Source: JBDSTZ01 sp039927975
Lineage (GTDB): Bacteria; Pseudomonadota; Gammaproteobacteria; Burkholderiales; Burkholderiaceae_D
Direction: 5' to 3'
Length of the DNA: 5,386 bases
Assembly (NCBI GenBank): GCA_039927975.1
Contig: JBDSTZ010000373.1
Coordinates: 1-5,386 of the forward strand
Below the pieces are notes generated by a model that saw only the letters and a list, made by a program, of their open reading frames with translations, ran no database searches and was not told the DNA's origin. This document shows, piece after piece, positions 1 to 5,386 of the stretch (positions are counted from its first letter, which is position 1; each line of letters starts with the position of its first letter). Both the position numbers and the translations under genes were made by a program.

Positions 1-426
1 AGCGCGCCGGCGCGCAGCAAGGCTTCCTCGGCCCTCTTGCGGGCGGTGTTGTCGGTGCCGATCAGCAGGTAGCCGATGATCGCGCCCTGGGCGTCGCGCA
101 GCGCGGTCACCGAAACGATCGCCGGGAAGCGGCTGCCGTCCTTGCGGATGTAGCTCAATTCATAGATGTCCTCGATCCCGCGCGAGGCCTTGAACACCAG
201 CGCCTCGAAGCCGGGCGCGATCGGGGTGTCGAGTTCGCCCGAGAGGCTGGCCGCGCGCGCGACGACTTCCTCCGGATCCGAGATGTCGGCCGGGGTGATG
301 CGGTCGACCACCTCGGCCGCGCTGTAGCCGAGCATGCGTTCGGCGCCGACGTTGAAGATCTGGATCACGCCTTGGGCGTCGGTGGCGATGCTGGAAAAAT
401 TGGCGCTGTTGAAAATCGCTTGCTGC
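1..426 (-). repeat. Tandem repeat unit encoding the second PAS domain
   Basis: This is the downstream copy (in gene direction) of a 426-base direct repeat whose partner is 427-852. Hand alignment without gaps gives about 50 mismatches in 426 bases (about 88% identity). Bases 1-86 are identical to 427-512. That block encodes the last PAS beta strand and the connecting signalling helix. The most diverged part is about 235-290, the region between the PAS core helices and the next strand. The repeat is internal to the coding frame and has no mobile-element features. Confidence 0.95.
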
Positions 427-1115
427 AGCGCGCCGGCGCGCAGCAAGGCTTCCTCGGCCCTCTTGCGGGCGGTGTTGTCGGTGCCGATCAGCAGGTAGCC
501 GATGATCGCGCCGGCCGCGTCGCGCAGCGCCGTCACCGACACCACCGCCGGCAAGCGGTCGCCGTTCTTGCAAATGTAGGTCAGCTCGTAGATGTCCTCG
601 ATGCCGCGCGAGGCCTTGAACACCAGCGCCTCGAAGCCGGGCGCGATCGGGGTGTCGAGCTCGATCGACAGCGCCTCGGCGCGGGCGATGATTTCGCCGG
701 CGTCGGAGATCGCGGCCGGGGTGATCAGGTCGACCACCTCGGCGGCGCTGTAGCCGAGCATGCGTTCGGCGCCGACGTTGAAAATCTGGATCACGCCCTG
801 GGCGTCGGTGGCGATGCTGGAGAAATTGGCGCTGTTGAAGATCGCGTTTTGCAGCGCCTCGGCCTTGATCAGGGGCTGGGCCGGGGCCGGGCGGGCGCCG
901 CGCGAACGCGCGCGCCGGATGAAGCGGCGCCGCCGCGCCAGCAGCCAGACGAAGGCGGCGCCCTGCAGCCCGGCGGCGCCGAGCACGAGCAGCGGGTCGA
1001 TCCGGCGCGGCGGATCAACGAGGGCGGCCAAGCCGCTGAAAAACAAGGCGGCGAGGGCCGCGCCGAGACCGACGACCGGCCACTGGCGATACCGGGAATT
1101 GCTGGAACTGAACAT
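1..1115 (-). CDS. Membrane-anchored tandem-PAS sensor protein, 3' end missing
   Basis: The first 371 codons of a longer gene are present; it runs off the left edge. The start is the ATG at 1115, with a weak AGG about nine bases upstream. Residues 1-12 are short and polar. Residues 13-33 and 42-60 are two hydrophobic helices joined by a short DPPRRID-type loop. An Arg-rich stretch (RRRRFIRRAR, 61-70) follows, so a membrane hairpin with the rest in the cytoplasm is predicted. Two PAS domains then follow at 89-230 and 231-371, with S-box features (FNSANFSSIATDAQG, AERMLGYSAAEV) and PAC-like ends (GYLLIGTDNTARKRAEEALL). The units are exactly 142 residues apart and differ at about 17 positions. 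The window ends where a third unit would begin. Proteins of this type usually end in a histidine kinase, hybrid kinase or GGDEF domain; the output domain here is unseen. The ligand is unknown, and no Cys/His cofactor motif stands out. Confidence 0.92.
   Translation of the reverse strand, partial: MFSSSNSRYRQWPVVGLGAALAALFFSGLAALVDPPRRIDPLLVLGAAGLQGAAFVWLLARRRRFIRRARSRGARPAPAQPLIKAEALQNAIFNSANFSSIATDAQGVIQIFNVGAERMLGYSAAEVVDLITPAAISDAGEIIARAEALSIELDTPIAPGFEALVFKASRGIEDIYELTYICKNGDRLPAVVSVTALRDAAGAIIGYLLIGTDNTARKRAEEALLRAGALQQAIFNSANFSSIATDAQGVIQIFNVGAERMLGYSAAEVVDRITPADISDPEEVVARAASLSGELDTPIAPGFEALVFKASRGIEDIYELSYIRKDGSRFPAIVSVTALRDAQGAIIGYLLIGTDNTARKRAEEALLRAGA
427..852 (-). repeat. Tandem repeat unit encoding the first PAS domain
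   Basis: This is the upstream copy (in gene direction) of the 426-base direct repeat, abutting the second copy with no spacer. It encodes residues 89-230 of the PAS protein. Compared with its partner it has YICKNG where the other has YIRKDG, and LITPAAISDAGE where the other has RITPADISDPEE. Substitutions are clustered, and the reading frame is intact in both copies. Confidence 0.95.
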
Positions 1116-1243
1116 GATGGGCAACCTGTGGATACGAAGACTGGGCCGAACCCGGCCCACGAGGTTGCGGCGAAGCCGCGTGACGATGGCGCCCACACAC
1201 GGGCGAACATCCGGCGAGAAAGCCGGGTGGCCAGCCGCCGGGG
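1116..1243 (-). other. 128-base gap with three hairpins between kinase and PAS gene
   Basis: No gene is seen here. In transcript order on the minus strand the gap holds three inverted repeats. The first is CCGGC-6-GCCGG (1211-1226). The second is GCGGC-TTC-GCCGC (1167-1179). The third is a perfect 7-base stem TGGGCCG/CGGCCCA with a 4-base loop (1142-1159). None is followed by a run of T, so no classical intrinsic terminator can be called. They could reduce read-through into the PAS gene or act in mRNA processing. The weak ribosome binding site of the PAS gene lies at the end of the gap. Confidence 0.55.
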
Positions 1244-2599
<1,356 letters not shown>

Positions 2600-2605
2600 G
2601 GCGTT

Positions 2606-2611
2606 CTTCCT
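2606..2611 (-). promoter_or_regulatory. Ribosome binding site of hybrid kinase overlapping upstream stop
   Basis: AGGAAG, 6 bases before the kinase ATG. Its first two bases are the last two of the TAG stop of the ATPase gene (2610-2612). This fixes the kinase start at 2599 and suggests translational coupling of the two proteins. Confidence 0.8.
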
Positions 2612-4067
2612 AGTCGGGCGGCAAGACTGCCGTGGGATGGCCGGACAGCATGCCGCTGTAGGGCATGCGCCGCAGGTCGAGCCGGATGCCGTCGTCGTCG
2701 ATCGTGTAGCGGCGCAGCTCGCTGCTGTGCGCGCTGCCGCGCACTTTGACGACCGAGATGACCTTCTCCAGCGCGCCGTCGAGCTCGACGTAGCGCATCG
2801 CGATGATGGCGTCGGCCAGGAAGCCGGTCTCGGCCTGGCTGAACCGCATTTCGGTGAAGCGGTCGTCCAGGCCCATGGTGACGATCACGGTGGCGCCGAG
2901 CCCGGCAAGGGCCGCCAGGATGCGGAACACCGATTCGCGGAATTCCTGGCGGAACTCGGGCGCCAGGTACAGGCTCACCTCGGACAGTGAATCGATCACC
3001 ACCCGCCGGGCGCCGCTGCGCGCGGCCGCCGTCACCACGTCGTCGAGCAGCGCCTCGACCGACAGGTCGAGCGCGCGGCTGGCGATCTGGGTGACCGCGC
3101 CGGCCTCGACCAGCCGGGCCAGTTGGACATTGCGCAGGCGCGCCGGGCCCTTTTCAAAACTGACCACGATGCCGTGCTCGCCCAGCCGGGCTCCCTCGGC
3201 CAGGAAGGCGGTGCCGAGGATGGTCTTGCCGGAACCGGAGGGGCCGACCAGGATCGCCGCGTGGCCTTGCGGCAGGCCGCCGCACAGCAGCGTGTCGAGC
3301 CCGTCCACGCCGGTGGCCACCCGCGCCCGCGCCGCGCCATCGGACCAGTGCTCCCGCAGGGGCGGCAACTGGCGCGGGTAGATCCGCACGCCGTCGCCGC
3401 TGATGCGGAAGGTATGCGCGCCCGACAGGTGGGCCTGGCCGCGCATCTTGACCACGCGGATCTTGCGCACCGAGGCGTTGCCGGCCATTTCGTTGGTCAG
3501 CGACAGCAAGCCGTCGGCCACCGTCATGATCGGGCTGGCGTCGGCGTCGCCGTTGGCGTATTCGCCGATCAGGAAGGTGGTCGCTTGCCAGCTGGTCATG
3601 TGGGTACCGAGCTGCTGGATAAAATACTGCAGGTCGGCCACCCCCTCGTTGCCGTTTTTCGCCATCTGCACCACCGAGCGGAAGGAGTCGACGAACACCA
3701 GCCCCGGCGAATAGGCGGCGACCTCGCGCAGGACGCGTTCGAGCACGCCGTTGAAATCGCCGGCCCGCAAGTCCTCGGCCAGGTTGACGTAGCGGATGCA
3801 CGCGCCCACCTTGTCGATGTCGAAAAAGCTGTACTGCTGCTGGTAGCGCAGCATCTTGAGCGGCGGCTCGCCCAGCACGGTGAAGAACAGCGCCTTTTTC
3901 TCCGGCCCGGCCAGCGCGAACATGATCTGGTGCGCCAGGGTGGTCTTGCCAGTGCCGGGCGCGCCGGCGATCACGTTGAAGGAATACTCGCTCAGGCCGC
4001 CGCCCAACAGGGTGTCGAGGCCGGGCACGCCGGTCGGCTGCAAGCCAAGCTGGACTTTTTGGTTCAT
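2610..4067 (-). CDS. KaiC-like double-domain RecA-fold ATPase
   Basis: A 485-residue protein with two KaiC domains in tandem, about the length of clock KaiC. Domain 1 opens with PTGVPGLDTLLGGGL, then Walker A GAPGTGKTT (35-43, Lys41), Walker B LVFVDS (Asp127) and a KMRG-x-AH signature (207-212). Domain 2 opens with ATGVDGLDTLLCGGL, then Walker A GPSGSGKT (275-282, Lys281), Walker B VVIDS (Asp359) and KVRGSAH (441-447). The tail YSGMLSGHPT is typical of the family. The catalytic Glu pair of clock KaiC appears as Gly66-Glu67 in domain 1 and Glu305-Lys306 in domain 2. The clock phosphosites Ser431/Thr432 align without gaps to Gly415/Phe416. ATP binding is well supported; clock function is not. 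The ATG at 4067 overlaps the stop of the upstream gene as ATGA; the open frame continues upstream to 4328, but that part is the shadow of the small gene. It probably works as an ATP-dependent signalling module with the next kinase gene. Confidence 0.92.
   Translation of the reverse strand: MNQKVQLGLQPTGVPGLDTLLGGGLSEYSFNVIAGAPGTGKTTLAHQIMFALAGPEKKALFFTVLGEPPLKMLRYQQQYSFFDIDKVGACIRYVNLAEDLRAGDFNGVLERVLREVAAYSPGLVFVDSFRSVVQMAKNGNEGVADLQYFIQQLGTHMTSWQATTFLIGEYANGDADASPIMTVADGLLSLTNEMAGNASVRKIRVVKMRGQAHLSGAHTFRISGDGVRIYPRQLPPLREHWSDGAARARVATGVDGLDTLLCGGLPQGHAAILVGPSGSGKTILGTAFLAEGARLGEHGIVVSFEKGPARLRNVQLARLVEAGAVTQIASRALDLSVEALLDDVVTAAARSGARRVVIDSLSEVSLYLAPEFRQEFRESVFRILAALAGLGATVIVTMGLDDRFTEMRFSQAETGFLADAIIAMRYVELDGALEKVISVVKVRGSAHSSELRRYTIDDDGIRLDLRRMPYSGMLSGHPTAVLPPD
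4064..4067 (-). promoter_or_regulatory. ATGA stop/start overlap coupling small gene and KaiC-like gene
   Basis: On the minus strand ATG at 4067-4065 (ATPase start) overlaps TGA at 4066-4064 (stop of the small helical protein). The purine-rich GAGGGAAAGAAG just upstream is the likely ribosome binding site. Such overlaps usually mark translational coupling and joint function. Confidence 0.85.
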
Positions 4068-4480
4068 GACTTCTTTCCCTCGGGCCGCTCGGCCCAGGCT
4101 GTGTGCAGAAGACGGGCTGTCAGCGCCGTCCCGATCAAGCCGGACAGCAGCTTGGTATAGGTTGCAAATAAGGCTGCGTTGAACACCGCCGCCTCGGCCG
4201 GCGCCATGTCCGCCAATCCCCGCCGCAGGTGGTCCAGCATCGCGGCGGTAAAACACAGATCCGGATCGGTCGGCTCGGGGTTGCTGGCTGGCGCCGCCAA
4301 GTACCGTGCGCGGGCGTACAACGCGCACAAGCCCGTTTCACCGATCAAGGGATTGAGCTGCTCCACCAGCCGCTCCCACGCACGGAGTCCTCCGGCGACC
4401 AGGTCTTCTTGCGCGGGGGAGGCTGGCGCCAGCGCCTGATCAATCAGTCTGTCAAGCGCTGCGTCGCTGGATTCGTTCAT
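4064..4480 (-). CDS. Small helical protein of unknown function, first gene of KaiC-like operon
   Basis: I do not recognise a named family. From the ATG at 4480 the product is 138 residues; an in-frame ATG at 4486 would give 140. The sequence is rich in Ala and Leu and is predicted to be almost wholly helical, with a Pro-rich break (APASNPEPTDPD, 63-74). Two segments resemble each other: LIGETGLCALYAR (45-57) and LIGTALTAR (115-123), each at the end of a Leu-rich helix, which suggests a pseudo-repeat. No signal peptide, clear membrane span or metal motif is seen; the two Cys (52, 75) are not in a CxxC arrangement. It is not KaiB, which is a thioredoxin-like fold of about 100 residues. Its 4-base overlap with the ATPase gene suggests a partner or regulator of that protein. 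I vaguely recall similar unnamed helical proteins in proteobacteria with a LIGE..ALYAR motif, but could not check. Confidence 0.8.
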   Translation of the reverse strand: MNESSDAALDRLIDQALAPASPAQEDLVAGGLRAWERLVEQLNPLIGETGLCALYARARYLAAPASNPEPTDPDLCFTAAMLDHLRRGLADMAPAEAAVFNAALFATYTKLLSGLIGTALTARLLHTAWAERPEGKKS

Positions 4481-4487
4481 AGGCATT

Positions 4488-4516
4488 AGTAAATGTTGGT
4501 AAATTGGCGAAACCAA
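4488..4516 (-). promoter_or_regulatory. Possible promoter of the leftward operon
   Basis: On the minus strand TTGGTT (4516-4511) and TTTACT (4493-4488) are separated by 17 bases, a reasonable sigma70-like pair in an AT-rich patch. The predicted transcript start, about 6-8 bases on, falls at about 4482-4480, on the ATG of the small gene. That gene has no evident ribosome binding site. Matches to consensus are imperfect. Confidence 0.3.
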
Positions 4517-4517
4517 C
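4495..4517. repeat. Inverted repeat GTTGGT-N11-ACCAAC, possible operator
   Basis: Perfect 6-base half sites (4495-4500 and 4512-4517) are centred about two helical turns' length apart in total span, overlapping the proposed promoter of the leftward operon. A dimeric regulator could bind here. The half sites are short enough for chance. Confidence 0.35.
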
Positions 4518-4573
4518 CGGCCCTGAACAGTATGGCCGCTATTTGAGATCTGTGTGGCTTTATTAATTGGCGA
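4502..4573. repeat. Direct repeat AATTGGCGA in the divergent promoter region
   Basis: Exact 9-base copies at 4502-4510 and 4565-4573, 63 bases apart. Each is followed by an A/C-rich stretch ending in CCGG (AACCAACCGG and CAAACAAACCGG). This may be a pair of regulator sites or a remnant of a local duplication. Confidence 0.35.
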
Positions 4574-4605
4574 CAAACAAACCGGGGCGCGCGACAACAA
4601 GGCTG

Positions 4606-4729
4606 GCGCCGGCCGGCGCAGCGGAACGGGAGCGCGGGCCGGACCGTGTTACCGTCTGCGCACCGCCGGCGCGCTTTGCGCGCAGTGTGCGGCCGGGTTG
4701 GAACCGGCCCATCCTGCCGCGCCCGCGGC
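4606..4729. other. Cluster of GC-rich inverted repeats in leader of rightward gene
   Basis: Three inverted repeats are visible: a perfect 14-base palindrome GCGCCGGCCGGCGC (4606-4619), GGCCGG-7-CCGGCC (4691-4709) and GCCGCG-CC-CGCGGC (4716-4729). None has a T-run on either strand, so these are not classical terminators. In an mRNA starting upstream they would form stable hairpins about 40-160 bases before the start codon. Confidence 0.45.
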
Positions 4730-4757
4730 GCCCGCCGGCGGCGGCCCGTCCCCATTT

Positions 4758-4763
4758 GAAGGA
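4758..4763 (+). promoter_or_regulatory. Ribosome binding site of FMN-binding protein gene
   Basis: GAAGGA, 6 bases before the ATG at 4770. It decides the start against the open frame that runs further upstream to 4554, whose extra part has no such site and encodes low-complexity residues. Confidence 0.8.
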
Positions 4764-4769
4764 AATGCC

Positions 4770-5249
4770 ATGAAACTGCTCGACCCCCACCACCAGCAAC
4801 TGGCGCTGAGCATCCTCGAACGAAGCGCCGACCTGACCCTGGCCACCATCCGCGCCGATGGCACGCCGCACGCCTCGACGGTCAGTTTCGCCCACGACGG
4901 TTTGCTGCTGTACGCGGCGATCGCGATCGACAGCCACAAGGCGCACGACATACATCTGAACCCACGCGTGGCGCTCACGGTCAACGCGCCGTATCGCGAC
5001 TGGAATGAGATCCAGGGCCTGTCGATCGACGCGACCGCCAGCATGCTCGACGAACCGCTGGAGTCGCGGCGCGCGAGCGAACTGTTGCTGGCCAAGTTTC
5101 CGCAATACGCCGGCGTGGTGGCAGATACCACCAGCCTGCCGTGGCCGGGCATGTTGTTCATCCGTTTCGCCCCGCGGGTGGTGTCTGTGCTCGACTACAC
5201 CGTGCGGTTTGGCCATCTCGAGACCTTCGAGGTCGCCGCCGAGGTGTAG
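4770..5249 (+). CDS. Pyridoxamine 5'-phosphate oxidase-like FMN-binding split-barrel protein
   Basis: A 159-residue protein, the usual size for small stand-alone PNPOx-like proteins. Residues 21-40 (DLTLATIRADGTPHASTVSF) form the typical first strand pair. DSHKAHDIHLNPRVALTV (54-71) matches the family's Ser-x-Lys helix and following strand, a segment that commonly contacts the FMN phosphate. IQGLSIDATA (81-90) is the next barrel strand, and FIRFAPRVVSVLDYT (130-144) the C-terminal strand pair. It is shorter than true PdxH and lacks an obvious match to its C-terminal substrate-binding region, so pyridoxal phosphate synthesis should not be assumed; members bind FMN, F420 or heme and often have unknown substrates. 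It is cytoplasmic with no signal peptide. It is transcribed away from the KaiC-like operon and may share its control region. A downstream leftward gene converges on it, so it is probably monocistronic. Confidence 0.85.
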   Translation: MKLLDPHHQQLALSILERSADLTLATIRADGTPHASTVSFAHDGLLLYAAIAIDSHKAHDIHLNPRVALTVNAPYRDWNEIQGLSIDATASMLDEPLESRRASELLLAKFPQYAGVVADTTSLPWPGMLFIRFAPRVVSVLDYTVRFGHLETFEVAAEV

Positions 5250-5319
5250 CGCACCATCCCGCGCCAGCACGGTGGCCCAGCGCGAGAAATAGCCGAGGCG
5301 ATCACACTGCGCGCGGCAG
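5250..5319. other. Short convergent intergenic gap
   Basis: Seventy bases between the stop of the FMN-protein gene and the putative stop of the leftward gene at the right edge. A 5-base inverted repeat ACTGC-GCGCG-GCAGT (5306-5320) is the only structure seen, with no T-run on either side. No convincing terminator is present. Confidence 0.4.
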
Positions 5320-5385
5320 TCACGCTGCGGCCGGCTCGGGCGCGGAATTCAGTTTGACGGTGTAATGGCCGCCATCCTCCTTCTT
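5320..5385 (-). CDS. C-terminal end of an unidentified leftward gene (partial)
   Basis: The last 21 codons and a TGA stop (5322-5320) of a possible gene that enters from the right edge. The peptide begins KKEDGGHYTVKLN and ends in a Pro/Ala-rich tail. The mix of charged, aromatic and hydrophobic residues and the codon choice look like real coding sequence rather than a shadow, and the gene would end neatly opposite the FMN-protein gene. The fragment is too short to assign a family, and chance open reading in GC-rich DNA cannot be excluded. Confidence 0.5.
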   Translation of the reverse strand, partial: KKEDGGHYTVKLNSAPEPAAA

Positions 5386-5386
5386 A

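Larger units (their letters stand above)
4487..4769. other. Divergent intergenic region with AT-rich core and GC-rich leader
   Basis: No gene is supported here, although open frames on both strands cross it. The left third (about 4487-4577) is clearly AT-richer than the rest of the window, as expected for control DNA between divergent genes. It holds an inverted repeat (4495-4517) and a direct repeat of AATTGGCGA (4502-4510 and 4565-4573). The right part (about 4578-4750) is extremely GC-rich with several inverted repeats. It would form a structured leader for the rightward gene if transcription starts in the AT-rich part. Confidence 0.6.

Noticed and set aside
1..852. Direct repeats as a mobile element or CRISPR-like array
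   Set aside because: The units are in-frame protein-domain repeats with no spacers, terminal inverted repeats or transposase.
3123..4160. 345-codon open frame on the plus strand
   Set aside because: It is antisense to the KaiC-like gene and contains many His/Gln/Arg residues with no domain; it is a shadow of the real frame.
4068..4328. N-terminal extension of the KaiC-like protein
   Set aside because: The frame stays open, but the extra 87 residues are low-complexity, overlap the small gene in another frame, and homologous KaiC proteins begin near the PTGVPGLD motif.
4064..4480. Idea that the small gene is kaiB
   Set aside because: KaiB is about 100 residues with an alternating strand/helix thioredoxin-like pattern. 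This product is Ala/Leu-rich and helical and shares no motif with it.
4487..4600. Upstream extension of the small protein to a TTG near 4600
   Set aside because: It would place coding sequence across the AT-rich control region, needs a rare start, and has no supporting ribosome binding site.
4554..4769. N-terminal extension of the FMN-binding protein
   Set aside because: The extra 72 residues are Ala/Gly/Arg-rich without family match, and a strong GAAGGA sits 6 bases before the ATG at 4770.
4563..5270. 235-codon minus-strand frame opposite the FMN-protein gene
   Set aside because: Its His/Arg/Gly-rich product has no recognisable domain, while the plus strand encodes clear split-barrel motifs.
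5306..5320. Intrinsic terminator between the converging genes
   Set aside because: The stem is only five bases, overlaps the putative stop codon and has no T-run in either direction.

Overview
The window is GC-rich, gene-dense bacterial DNA. Its composition, codon use and the style of its signalling proteins suggest a betaproteobacterium, most likely of the Oxalobacteraceae (Massilia, Duganella or Janthinobacterium type). That placement is an inference from recall of similar proteins and was not tested by a search. No RNA genes, insertion sequences, CRISPR arrays or phage genes were seen.

Most of the window (1-4486) is a leftward gene set on the minus strand, read from right to left. It starts with a small helical protein of unknown function (4064-4480). 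Next comes a double-domain KaiC-like RecA-fold ATPase (2610-4067), joined to it by a 4-base ATGA stop/start overlap. Then comes a soluble hybrid histidine kinase with HisKA, HATPase_c and REC domains (1244-2599), starting 10 bases after the ATPase stop, with a ribosome binding site that overlaps that stop codon. After a 128-base gap with three hairpins comes a membrane-anchored protein with tandem PAS domains (1-1115), cut by the left edge. The first three genes are almost certainly one operon, and the PAS gene may belong to it.

A 283-base divergent intergenic region (4487-4769) separates this set from a rightward gene (4770-5249) for a small FMN-binding split-barrel protein of the pyridoxamine-phosphate-oxidase-like family. 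The part near 4490-4575 is AT-rich and carries a short inverted repeat, a direct repeat and a plausible promoter. The rest is a very GC-rich, hairpin-prone leader. At the far right the last codons of a leftward gene (5320-5385) appear to enter the window, converging on the FMN-protein gene.

The likely theme is intracellular signalling: a KaiC-type ATPase co-expressed with a sensor-less hybrid kinase and an unknown small helical partner, next to a membrane PAS sensor. KaiB and KaiA are not present here. The ATPase lacks the autophosphorylation serine/threonine pair of the cyanobacterial clock KaiC, so a clock role is not supported. It is better read as a KaiC-like NTP-driven signalling switch that may act through the adjacent kinase.
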